This document shows, piece after piece, positions 36,521-44,874 of a stretch of DNA of 64,000 nt (the first letter of the stretch is position 1; the number at the start of each line of letters is the position of its first letter). Position numbers and translations under genes: made by a program. The notes beneath the pieces are model-generated. The model did not search any database and was not told the DNA's origin. It saw only the letters and a list, made by a program, of their open reading frames with translations. The DNA comes from Rhodocyclaceae bacterium (GTDB lineage: Bacteria > Pseudomonadota > Gammaproteobacteria > Burkholderiales > Rhodocyclaceae). The stretch is taken from positions 41,447 through 105,446 of the forward strand of contig VIKE01000006.1 of the NCBI GenBank assembly GCA_008080565.1. The letters are read 5' to 3'.

Positions 36521-38812
36521 ATGCCCAAACCTTCTCCACGACTTCTGGCCACCTTGCTGCTGGCCTTTCCCTGCGTAGCAGTGTGTCAGACGGCTGAACC
36601 GGCTGCCAAAGAGGAAAATCCTCAGACCCTGAGTCCGATTGTCGTTACCAGCGAACGTGATCTGGCGGGTGCAATCCGCATCGATCAGCAAGCCATCCGG
36701 GCTCAGCGCGCCAATACCAGCGACACTGCCAGCCTGCTCGAAGGAATCCCTGGCGTCAGCTCTTACGGGGCCGGCGGTATCTCCAGCTTGCCGGTGATTC
36801 ACGGTATCGCCGACGACCGTCTGCGCACGTTGGTAGACGGCATGGATCTGATGACGGCCTGCCCGAACCACATGAATCCGGCGCTGTCCTTCATTGATCC
36901 GTCCAAGGTGGGCAGTGTCGATGTGTTCGCCGGCATCACCCCGGTCAGCGTCGGTGGCGACAGCATTGGCGGGACGATCCAGGTTAACTCCGCTCGACCG
37001 AAGTTCGCCAAACCGGATGAAGGCTTTCTCGCTGAAGGCGAACTCGGCATGTTCCAGCGCAGCAATGGCAACGCACGCGGTAAGAATCTTCGTGTTATGG
37101 CGGCAGGCGAGTACTTCAACCTTTCCTATGCCGAGTCTGAGTCGGATTCGGACAACTATTGGGCGGCAGGGGATTTCAAGGTCAAATCGCCCAGCGCCTG
37201 GAAGAACCTGAGCGGTGGGCGGACGGTTGGCGAACGCGAAGTCGGTGCCAGCGAATACAGGGGCTCGCAAAATCGCGAGCTTGGTCTGGCGTTGCGCCCT
37301 TTTCGGAACCACGTGGTGAAGTTCAGCGTCAGCGAGCAGAGGCTTGATTATGAAGGCTTCCCGAACCAGCGCATGGACATGATTTCGAGCGTCCAGGATC
37401 CGAGCGACCCAACCGGGTTTACGTACGTTCTGCAAAAAGGGAAGCCGTCCAACGTAAACCAGCTGGCGAATTTTCAGTACACCGGCCAATTTGAATTGGG
37501 CGAAATCGAAGCGCGGTATTTTCACCAGAAGCTCCAACATCATATGGACATGTTGCCGGAGCGATTCATGTTCATGATGATGCCGATGGATACGGTGGCG
37601 AGGACTGATGGCGGGCTGCTCAAGGCCAGTATCGATCTTACTGATGCGGATATCCTGCGCGTTGGCTACGACTTCCAGAACTATCGTCTGGATGACTGGT
37701 GGCCGGCCATCGACAATGGGGGGATGGGGCCGAATACGTTCTGGAACATCCGCGACGGAAAGCGGGATCGAGCCTACCTTTTTGCCGAATGGGATTCACG
37801 CTGGTCCCCAGCGTGGCTGACCTTGCTGGGAATTCGCGGTGGCACGGTCAAATCCGATGCCGGGCTTGCCGACGGCTATAACGGCTCATATTCCGATGAC
37901 CTGGCCTTCAATGCCCGCGACCATTTTCGCAAGGATACGCACCTCGACTGGACTGCTCTGGCGCGCTATGCGCCGGGTGCGACGCAAACCTACGAGGCTG
38001 GCTTGGCGCGCAAGACACGTTCGCCAAATCTCTATGAACGCTATCCGTGGTCCTACAACTCGATGGCGGCTCTGATGAACAATTTTGTCGGCGACGGCAA
38101 CGGCTACATTGGCAATTCGGATCTGAAGCCGGAAATTGCCCATACCCTGAGTGCCAGCGCCGATTGGCATGATGCGGCCAAGGAACAATGGAGCTTCAAG
38201 CTCACCGCCTACCTGACTTACGTGAGTGATTTCATTGATGCGCGACGCTGCACACCGAGCATGAGTGTGCAATGTCCTGCATCGAACGCGACGTCGACCA
38301 ACAGCTATCTGAAACTCCAGTATGTCAATCAATCCGCACGATTGTATGGCTTCGACATTTCGGGCAAGGCAGAGCTGGGTCGCATCGATTACATAGGCAA
38401 TTTTGCGCTCAGCGGCATGCTCAGTTACGTGCGCGGAGAGAATCGTACAACCGGCGACGACCTCTATCACATCATGCCGCTCAACCTGAAGCTGGCGCTA
38501 GTCCATCGCCTGGCCGGCTGGACCAATACTCTCGAAGCCATAACTGTGGAAGAAAAAAACCGCGTTTCGAGCGTAAGAAATGAAGTTGTTACCCCGGAGT
38601 ACACGCTGCTCAACCTCCGCACCAGTTATGCATGGAAGCATGCGCGCCTGGACGTCGCACTGGAGAATGCGCTCGACAAGTTTTACTTGCTGCCATTGGG
38701 CGGAGCTTATGTTGGCCAGGGCAACTCGATGTCGATCAATACCATACCTTGGGGCATGGTCGTGCCGGGCCGTGGGCGGTCGCTCAACATGGCGCTGAAC
38801 GTATTCTTCTGA
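36521..38812 (+). CDS. TonB-dependent outer-membrane receptor, OprC/NosA-like (probable copper receptor)
   Basis: 763 residues: signal peptide (about 1-22, ending VAVCQ/TAEP), TonB box-like SPIVVTSE (38-45), plug domain (about 50-165) and a 22-strand-type barrel ending in aromatic F. In the plug, MTACPNHMNP places Cys114, His117 and Met118 together, matching the metal-binding segment of copper receptors such as OprC. Residues 340-356, HHMDMLPERFMFMMMPM, are a Met/His-rich stretch that also suits Cu binding. ATG at 36521 chosen; TTG at 36503 lies in the terminator. A relic of a second such receptor lies at 32718. Copper as the ligand is inferred from family motifs. Confidence 0.87.
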   Translation: MPKPSPRLLATLLLAFPCVAVCQTAEPAAKEENPQTLSPIVVTSERDLAGAIRIDQQAIRAQRANTSDTASLLEGIPGVSSYGAGGISSLPVIHGIADDRLRTLVDGMDLMTACPNHMNPALSFIDPSKVGSVDVFAGITPVSVGGDSIGGTIQVNSARPKFAKPDEGFLAEGELGMFQRSNGNARGKNLRVMAAGEYFNLSYAESESDSDNYWAAGDFKVKSPSAWKNLSGGRTVGEREVGASEYRGSQNRELGLALRPFRNHVVKFSVSEQRLDYEGFPNQRMDMISSVQDPSDPTGFTYVLQKGKPSNVNQLANFQYTGQFELGEIEARYFHQKLQHHMDMLPERFMFMMMPMDTVARTDGGLLKASIDLTDADILRVGYDFQNYRLDDWWPAIDNGGMGPNTFWNIRDGKRDRAYLFAEWDSRWSPAWLTLLGIRGGTVKSDAGLADGYNGSYSDDLAFNARDHFRKDTHLDWTALARYAPGATQTYEAGLARKTRSPNLYERYPWSYNSMAALMNNFVGDGNGYIGNSDLKPEIAHTLSASADWHDAAKEQWSFKLTAYLTYVSDFIDARRCTPSMSVQCPASNATSTNSYLKLQYVNQSARLYGFDISGKAELGRIDYIGNFALSGMLSYVRGENRTTGDDLYHIMPLNLKLALVHRLAGWTNTLEAITVEEKNRVSSVRNEVVTPEYTLLNLRTSYAWKHARLDVALENALDKFYLLPLGGAYVGQGNSMSINTIPWGMVVPGRGRSLNMALNVFF

Positions 38813-38929
38813 TACCTGGCCTTGCCTGTTGCTTGCGGAGGCTAGATTTCGGTTGATCGGTGATCCGCCAGTCGAGTGCATCGTTTTCGACGACGTTTCG
38901 AGCGGCACGCTGGCTGCGTCGGTATAATG

Positions 38930-38955
38930 AAAAAGGCCGCGTTGACGGCCTTTTT
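38930..38955. terminator. Terminator hairpin upstream of prmC
   Basis: AAAAAGGCC / GGCCTTTTT with an 8-nt loop; ends the accessory block. A TATAAT directly before it (38923-38928) could be a -10 for prmC, in which case the hairpin would be in its leader. Confidence 0.75.
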
Positions 38956-38976
38956 CAATCAATCCGAGAGTTTGCC

Positions 38977-39813
38977 GTGCAGTCACTGGGTGAAAACTGG
39001 CGCAAGGGGCAGAAATTGCTCGCCGAGGCGGGAATAGAGTCAGCCCGGCTCGATGCACGACTGCTGCTTGAATACGTTGCCGGCTGCAACTACACCGATC
39101 TCCTGAGGTCCCCGGAAAACCCTCTGGTGCTCCCGGCGCAGCAGGTATTTGACCAACTTTTGGCGCGGCGGGCGACTGGCGAGCCACTAGCCTACCTGAC
39201 CGGAGAGGCAGAGTTTCGCGGGCGGGTTTTTCAGGTGTCACCGGCCGTTCTGATTCCGCGTCCGGAGACCGAGGTTCTGGTCGAACTGGCGCTCGAAAAA
39301 TTGCGGGGCCTGACTGCGCCGACGGTCGTTGATCTCGGTACCGGTTCGGGCATTGTGGCCATTTCATTGGCGCTCGAATGCCCATTGGCGAGGGTTGTTG
39401 CGGTCGACCTGTCAAATGACGCCATTTCCGTGGCGCGCAACAATGCGGGGCGGCTTCGTGCACCTGTGGACTTCCGCCAAGGCGACTGGTTTTTCCCGCT
39501 GGCCGGCGAGCGTTTTGACGTGATCGTTTCCAATCCGCCCTACGTCGCCGATGGCGACCCGCATCTGGCACTCAACGGCCTGCCCTTCGAGCCGCAAATG
39601 GCGCTCACCGATCGCGCGGATGGTCTTGCCTGCATTCGCCGCATCGTTGCAGATGCGCCGGCGTATCTGAATGCCGGCGGCTGGCTGTTGTTCGAGCACG
39701 GTTACGATCAGGGTGAAGCAAGCCGGAACTTATTGACTGCTGCGGGGTTCAAAGCCGCATCGACCTTTCCCGACCTGGCCGGTATCGACCGCGTTTCAGG
39801 CGCCCATCTTTAA
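38977..39813 (+). CDS. prmC: Release factor glutamine N5-methyltransferase
   Basis: Methylates the GGQ glutamine of release factors 1 and 2. 278 residues from GTG at 38977 (GAGAG upstream); the longer frame to 38860 runs through the terminator and is unlikely. N-terminal helical domain, SAM motif DLGTGSGIVAISLA (about 117) and catalytic VSNPPYV (about 183) are intact. Probably once directly after prfA. Followed at 13 bp by grxD. Confidence 0.95.
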   Translation: MQSLGENWRKGQKLLAEAGIESARLDARLLLEYVAGCNYTDLLRSPENPLVLPAQQVFDQLLARRATGEPLAYLTGEAEFRGRVFQVSPAVLIPRPETEVLVELALEKLRGLTAPTVVDLGTGSGIVAISLALECPLARVVAVDLSNDAISVARNNAGRLRAPVDFRQGDWFFPLAGERFDVIVSNPPYVADGDPHLALNGLPFEPQMALTDRADGLACIRRIVADAPAYLNAGGWLLFEHGYDQGEASRNLLTAAGFKAASTFPDLAGIDRVSGAHL

Positions 39814-39826
39814 ATCAGGAGAAATC

Positions 39827-40150
39827 ATGTCCGACGTTCAGCAACGTATCCACGCCACCGTGACCGGCAACCCGGTCGTCCTTTACATGAAGGGCGACGC
39901 CCGCTTTCCGCAATGCGGCTTTTCCGCGACCTCTGTGCAGATTCTGAAGGCCTGCGGTGTTGAAGACTTCGTCACGGTCAATGTGCTGGCCGACGAGGAA
40001 ATCCGCAATGGCGTCAAGGAATACGCCAACTGGCCGACCATTCCGCAGCTCTACATCAAGGGCGAATTCGTCGGCGGCTGCGACATCATGAAAGAGATGT
40101 ACCAGACGGGTGAGCTGCAGCAATTGGTGGAAGGCATTGCCAAAGTCTGA
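39827..40150 (+). CDS. grxD: Monothiol glutaredoxin (CGFS type)
   Basis: 107 residues with CGFS at 30-33, GDARFPQCGFS, WPTIPQLYIKGEFVGGCDI: the Grx4/GrxD family that carries [2Fe-2S] clusters with glutathione and BolA partners. Good ribosome site AGGAG. Follows prmC; a strong terminator follows. Confidence 0.96.
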   Translation: MSDVQQRIHATVTGNPVVLYMKGDARFPQCGFSATSVQILKACGVEDFVTVNVLADEEIRNGVKEYANWPTIPQLYIKGEFVGGCDIMKEMYQTGELQQLVEGIAKV

Positions 40151-40165
40151 GCCCCGGCTCTCGCC

Positions 40166-40201
40166 AAAGACAAAGCCCGCCGTCTGGCGGGCTTTGTCTT
40201 T
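40166..40201. terminator. Bidirectional terminator between grxD and cheB
   Basis: AAAGACAAAGCCCGCC and GGCGGGCTTTGTCTTT form a perfect 16-bp inverted repeat with a GTCT loop. It serves grxD (plus) and the chemotaxis operon (minus); its last base is part of the cheB stop codon. Confidence 0.93.
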
Positions 40202-41292
40202 CAGGCCTTGCGGCTGATCCGGCCGAGAATAGCTTCTGGAATGTTTTTCAGGGGCAAGACCTTGTCGACCGCGCCGAGTTTGACTGCCTCCTTTGGCATG
40301 CCATAAACGACGCAACTGTCTTCATCCTGGCCGATCGTCCAGGCCCCGGCGTCGTGCATTTCCTTGAGCCCCTTGGCGCCGTCGTCTCCCATTCCGGTCA
40401 TGATGATGCCGACCGCGTTCCTGCCCGCAAAACGAGCCGCTGAGCGGAATAGGACATCGACCGACGGGCAGTGCCGGCTGACTGGAGGGCCGTCGACGAC
40501 ATCGACCACATACTGCGCGCCGCTGCGCTTGAGCAGCATGTGCTTGCCGCCCGGTGCAATCAGGGCGCGCCCGGCCATTACGCGGTCGCCGTGTACGGCT
40601 TCCTTGACTTCGATCTGGCACAGGCCGTTCAGGCGCTGGGCGAAGGCGGCCGTGAATTTTTCCGGCATGTGCTGGACGACGACGATGCCGGGACAGACCC
40701 GGGGCAGGGCGGTCAATACCACTTCCAGGGCCTGCGTGCCACCGGTCGAGGTGCCGATCGCGACGATGCTCTCGGTGGTCTGCGCCATGGCCTGATTCTG
40801 GCCGCCGGCGGCCAGAATCACATCGGCCGACAGTTTCGGGACGTTTGCCACTAGTGGTGTCAGCGGCCGGGCCGGGCCGATGCGTTTGAGATTCGCCTTG
40901 GAAGCCGCCTTGATGGCATGGATCAGTTCGCTGGCGCTTTCGATCAGAAACTGGCGCAGCGCCGTCTTCGGCTTGGTGACGATGGTGAAGGCGCCGGCGG
41001 CGAGGACCTGCATGGCCGTCTCCGAACCGCGCTCGGTCAGCGTTGAGCAGATGACGACCGGGGTCGGGCGGGTCGCCATGATTTTCTTCAGGAAGGTCAC
41101 GCCGTCCATACGCGGCATTTCGACATCGAGCACGATGACGTCCGGCCAGGCCTTCTGCATTCTCTCGAGAGCGAAAATCGGGTCCGGCGCGGTGGCGATG
41201 ACTTCGATCCCGGCGTCTTCAGCTAGGCTGGCCGAGAGCACCTGTCGGACAACGGCCGAATCGTCGACGATCATTACCTTGATGGTGGACAT
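40201..41292 (-). CDS. cheB: Chemotaxis protein-glutamate methylesterase/deamidase
   Basis: 363 residues. Receiver with Asp56 ([13 protein letters not shown]), linker, and methylesterase domain with the Ser in [12 protein letters not shown], the His in [16 protein letters not shown], and the Asp in [11 protein letters not shown]. It removes methyl groups from chemoreceptors when phosphorylated by CheA. The frame runs up to 41481 but the ATG at 41292 gives the family N terminus. Last gene of the eleven-gene operon. Confidence 0.96.
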   Translation of the reverse strand: MSTIKVMIVDDSAVVRQVLSASLAEDAGIEVIATAPDPIFALERMQKAWPDVIVLDVEMPRMDGVTFLKKIMATRPTPVVICSTLTERGSETAMQVLAAGAFTIVTKPKTALRQFLIESASELIHAIKAASKANLKRIGPARPLTPLVANVPKLSADVILAAGGQNQAMAQTTESIVAIGTSTGGTQALEVVLTALPRVCPGIVVVQHMPEKFTAAFAQRLNGLCQIEVKEAVHGDRVMAGRALIAPGGKHMLLKRSGAQYVVDVVDGPPVSRHCPSVDVLFRSAARFAGRNAVGIIMTGMGDDGAKGLKEMHDAGAWTIGQDEDSCVVYGMPKEAVKLGAVDKVLPLKNIPEAILGRISRKA

Positions 41293-41309
41293 GCTTTGTT
41301 TCCTGTAAG

Positions 41310-41807
41310 TTAAGGTTGTTCTGTGACGATGCGCGCATGCCGGAGATGGACGTGGCCGCTCCAGACATCGAACAGCAGGTGGCGGTGGCCGTAGCCTTCG
41401 ACATGCGATGCGATGCAGGTCAGGCAATGACTTTCGAGCAGGGCGAGGGCGGCTTCGACATTCTTCTGGCCGATATGGCACGCGTTGCGCCGGGTCAGTT
41501 CGGGAAACATGTTGCCGCCGCCGAAAATACGCAGGCGAAAGGCGCCCGGGCTCAGTCCGCTGGCCTTGATTTCGCCGAGCATCATCTGCATCGCCTCGTC
41601 GGCATAGCGCCCGTCCGGACCATTGCTGCTACGACAGCCGCGGCTTGGCAACATGAAGTGGCACATGCCGCCGACCAGATCCTGCGGATGCCAGAAGACC
41701 AGCGAGACGCAGGAGCCGAGTACGGTGCGCAGGCGCGTGTAGCGATCGCCGAAGTAAATCTCGCCGGGCTGCAGGAAGATTTCGACTACACCGTCAGGCT
41801 TACGCAT
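41310..41807 (-). CDS. cheD: Chemoreceptor glutamine deamidase CheD
   Basis: 165 residues. Catalytic Cys in [12 protein letters not shown] and His in GGMCHFMLP, then the FGGGNMF and NVEAALALL segments of CheD. It deamidates receptor glutamines and can interact with CheC-type phosphatases, though no cheC is seen here. Overlaps cheR by 8 bp. Confidence 0.94.
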   Translation of the reverse strand: MRKPDGVVEIFLQPGEIYFGDRYTRLRTVLGSCVSLVFWHPQDLVGGMCHFMLPSRGCRSSNGPDGRYADEAMQMMLGEIKASGLSPGAFRLRIFGGGNMFPELTRRNACHIGQKNVEAALALLESHCLTCIASHVEGYGHRHLLFDVWSGHVHLRHARIVTEQP

Positions 41808-42642
41808 CGGGCTTGCGGTAGATCGAGGGACGCACCGGCTTCAGCGCGTCGGAGACGCCATTCAGGTTTTCCGAATGGCTGATCATGAAATGGCCGCCCG
41901 GCCGCAGCAGCGGCAGGATGCGCTCGATGACCCGACGCTTGGTGTCGATATCGAAATAGATCATCACGTTGCGCAGGAAGATGACATCGAAGGTGCCCAG
42001 TTTGGGCAGCGCGTTGTTGAGATTGATCTGGCGGAAACTGACCCGCTCGCGCAGTGCCGGACTGACCAGCACGCTGCCCTCATGCTGGCCGACGCCTTTC
42101 AGGCAGTGCTTGTGCAACAGATGACGTGGAATGCCCGAGCAGTCGGCCTGCGGATAGAGACCGCCGGCTGCTTCCTGCAGGACCCGCGTACTGAGATCGG
42201 AAGCGACGATTTCCCAGGGCCGCTGACCGAGCACTTCGGCCAGCACCATGGCGATCGTGTAAGGCTCCTCGCCGCTCGAGCAGGCGCCGCTCCAGACGCG
42301 GAACGGGCCGCGCCCAATGGCGCCGGGCAGGATCTGGTTGCGCAGGAAATCGAAATGCTTCGGTTCGCGGAAAAAATAGGTTTCGTTGGTGGTCAGCAGG
42401 TCGATGGTTACCTGCAACTCCTGGCTGTCGCGCTGCACCCTGCGGAAATACTCGATGTAGCTGGAGATCCCGAGCTGGCGCAGTCGCTTCGACAAACGTC
42501 CGGCAACCAGAGGCTTCTTGGCATCGCTCAGGCTGATGCCGGCCTGCTCGTAGATCAGTTTGCGAAACAGATTGAACTCGCTGTCGCCGAGTCCCAAGCC
42601 GCTGTTGACCGGAGCTTTGTTGATAGCCAGTGCCATGTTCAT
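41800..42642 (-). CDS. cheR: Chemotaxis protein methyltransferase CheR
   Basis: 280 residues with the N-terminal helical domain, TNETYFFREPKHFDFL, SAM site VWSGACSSGEEPYTIAMVL, and RNVMIYFD. Methylates receptor glutamates with S-adenosylmethionine, opposing CheB. It starts 8 bp after the cheW stop. Confidence 0.96.
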   Translation of the reverse strand: MNMALAINKAPVNSGLGLGDSEFNLFRKLIYEQAGISLSDAKKPLVAGRLSKRLRQLGISSYIEYFRRVQRDSQELQVTIDLLTTNETYFFREPKHFDFLRNQILPGAIGRGPFRVWSGACSSGEEPYTIAMVLAEVLGQRPWEIVASDLSTRVLQEAAGGLYPQADCSGIPRHLLHKHCLKGVGQHEGSVLVSPALRERVSFRQINLNNALPKLGTFDVIFLRNVMIYFDIDTKRRVIERILPLLRPGGHFMISHSENLNGVSDALKPVRPSIYRKPDA

Positions 42643-42650
42643 GCTCAGGG

Positions 42651-43184
42651 TCAGGCCGCCAGTGCCGCCGGCTCTTGGCGTCCGGGCAGCGCAGAGAGGG
42701 TGGACAGTTCGTCGACCGAGAGCACCCGACCCATGTCGAGCAGAATCACGAAATGTCCGGCGATCTTGCCCATGCCGGAAATGAAGTCGGCCCGGATGCG
42801 GGCGCCGAAAGCAGGCGGCGGTTCGATTTCGGAAGGCGGGATTTCGAGCACTTCGCTGACTGTATCGACGACAATGCCGATCACCTGGTGTTCGTCTTCG
42901 GCCCCGAGTTCGATGATGACGATGCAGGTGCGCCGCGTCACTTCGGTGGCCGGCGCGCCGAAGCGCGCCTTCAGATCGATGACCGGGACGACCGCGCCGC
43001 GCAGGTTGATGACACCGCGAATGCTCAGCGGCATCATCGGCACGGCGGTGATCTGGCCGTATTCGATGATTTCTTTGACGCTCAGCGTCTCGACCGCAAA
43101 CATTTCGCCGCCCAGCGTGAAGGTCAGGTACTGGCGTGGCTCGGCCGTTGCGGCCGGAACTGGGGTGGTAACAAGCGCATTCAT
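42651..43184 (-). CDS. cheW: Chemotaxis coupling protein CheW
   Basis: 177 residues. A CheW-like SH3-type fold: YLTFTLGGEMFAVETLSVKEI, then MPLSIRGVINLRGAVVPVID and LDMGRVLSVDELS. It links chemoreceptors to CheA. 3 bp after the stop of the 532-residue receptor gene. Confidence 0.95.
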   Translation of the reverse strand: MNALVTTPVPAATAEPRQYLTFTLGGEMFAVETLSVKEIIEYGQITAVPMMPLSIRGVINLRGAVVPVIDLKARFGAPATEVTRRTCIVIIELGAEDEHQVIGIVVDTVSEVLEIPPSEIEPPPAFGARIRADFISGMGKIAGHFVILLDMGRVLSVDELSTLSALPGRQEPAALAA

Positions 43185-43187
43185 GGT

Positions 43188-44786
43188 TTAGCCCTCGAAC
43201 TGAACGAATTCGGCATGCTGGAAAGTTGGGGTCTTCGCTTTCGCCGGTGCCGCGGCACGCGGGCTGTGGGCGGCCGACTGGCGGCGCTGACCGTTATCGA
43301 CCCGGAAGAAGGCCATGAGTTGCGACAGGCTTTCGGCTTGCGAGCTCATCTCCTCGGCGGTGGCAGCCAGCTCTTCCGAAGAGGATGCATTCTGCTGCGT
43401 GGTCTGGCTCAGTTGCGTCATGGCCGCATTGATCTGGCCGACGCCGGCATTCTGCTCTTCGGACGCCGAGGCGATTTCTTGGACCAAGTCGGAAGTCTTG
43501 GTGATGCTCGGAACGATTTCGTTGAGCAAGGCACCGGCGCGCTCGGCCAAGGCGACGCTGTTCTTAGCTGTTTCGCTGATTTCCTGGGCGGCAATCTGGC
43601 TGCGTTCAGCCAGCTTGCGCACTTCGGCGGCAACCACGGCAAAGCCCTTGCCATGCTCGCCGGCCCGGGCTGCTTCGATAGCGGCGTTCAGGGCGAGGAG
43701 ATTGGTCTGATAGGCGATGTCGTCGACGATGCCGATCTTGTCGGCAATGCTCTTCATCGCCGCCGTTGTGGCACGCACGGCTTCGCCACCTTCGGTGGCT
43801 TCCTTGGCGGCCTTGCTGGCCATGCCGTCGGTGAGTTTGGCGTTATCGCTGTTCTGGGTCACCGAGGCCGCCATTTGTTCCATAGAAGCCGAGGTTTCCT
43901 CAACCGATGCCGCCTGTTCCGAGGACGACTGCGACAGGCTTTGTGCCGTTGCGGAGACTTCTTCCGAGGCGCTGGACAGGGATTCGGCGGTGCCGCGCAC
44001 TTCGGTGATGGTCGAGGCCAGGCGCTCGACCATGCCGCGCAGGCTGAACAACATGCTGTCGCTATCGCCCGGCTTTGTGTCGACGCGCACCGTCATGTCG
44101 CCCCCGGCCATGGCCTTGATGATTTCGGCGGCATAAGCCGGCTCGCCACCCAATTGCCGCATCAGGCTGCGCGTGATGAAAAAGCCGACCAGACTGACGG
44201 CAACCAGTGTGCTCAGACCGGTGATAAGGGCGATCCAGCGGGCACTCGATTCGGTGCTTGATGCCTCGTCAGATGATTTTTTGGCGAGTTCGGCGTTGTA
44301 TTGGCGGTGATCTTCGAAGGCGTCCCACAGCCGGCTCATGATCGTCTGGTTTGCCATGATCAGATCGCGTGCTTCTTCCAACTTGTTGACGCGGGAGAGC
44401 ACATAGACCTTTTCGCGCAATTGATCAAAATCGTTCAGCGCAGTGTGATCGGCAGCCAGCAATGCCTTGTCCTTCTCGTCGGCAATTAGCGGCTCGTAGG
44501 CTTTCAGTGCTTCGTCGATTTTCTTGCGATTGGCGGTAATGCGTTCCTCCAGTGTGGTCATCGTCTTTTCGTCGGAGGCGGCGATGTGCTGCCAGACTTG
44601 AGTCCGCATGCTGGCCATCGGCGAGAAGGCTTGGTCAAGGAGCAGAATGCTCGGCACGACATTGACATTGCTGAAATTGGCGGCGTTATAGACCCGGTTC
44701 ATCTGGCTCAGGCCGAGAACGGCAAGGAGGGTGATGCCAAATGCTGCAGACAGCACGAGGGAAAGCATTTTTTTGGTGACGGTCAT
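43188..44786 (-). CDS. Methyl-accepting chemotaxis protein, 532 aa
   Basis: TM1 near residues 8-28, a four-helix-type periplasmic sensor (about 30-185, with [20 protein letters not shown]), TM2 (about 186-210), HAMP ([19 protein letters not shown]), then a long coiled-coil signalling domain. Its tip is [20 protein letters not shown] with [20 protein letters not shown]. The sensor looks like a 4HB_MCP domain; ligand unknown. The C terminus lacks a NWETF-type CheR tether. The signalling half is very close to that of the next receptor, so they are likely recent paralogues. Confidence 0.94.
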   Translation of the reverse strand: MTVTKKMLSLVLSAAFGITLLAVLGLSQMNRVYNAANFSNVNVVPSILLLDQAFSPMASMRTQVWQHIAASDEKTMTTLEERITANRKKIDEALKAYEPLIADEKDKALLAADHTALNDFDQLREKVYVLSRVNKLEEARDLIMANQTIMSRLWDAFEDHRQYNAELAKKSSDEASSTESSARWIALITGLSTLVAVSLVGFFITRSLMRQLGGEPAYAAEIIKAMAGGDMTVRVDTKPGDSDSMLFSLRGMVERLASTITEVRGTAESLSSASEEVSATAQSLSQSSSEQAASVEETSASMEQMAASVTQNSDNAKLTDGMASKAAKEATEGGEAVRATTAAMKSIADKIGIVDDIAYQTNLLALNAAIEAARAGEHGKGFAVVAAEVRKLAERSQIAAQEISETAKNSVALAERAGALLNEIVPSITKTSDLVQEIASASEEQNAGVGQINAAMTQLSQTTQQNASSSEELAATAEEMSSQAESLSQLMAFFRVDNGQRRQSAAHSPRAAAPAKAKTPTFQHAEFVQFEG

Positions 44787-44874
44787 GATTGGCTCTCAGG
44801 AAAAATCGTCTGTCGCGCCAGCAAGGGCTGGCGAACGGAGGATGCTGAAAATGGTTGGGGTAAGGTTGTGTGCT

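Noticed and set aside
42630..44261. 543-codon open frame antisense to cheW and the 532-aa receptor
   Set aside because: Antisense shadow of well-supported genes with low-complexity His/Gly/Arg content.
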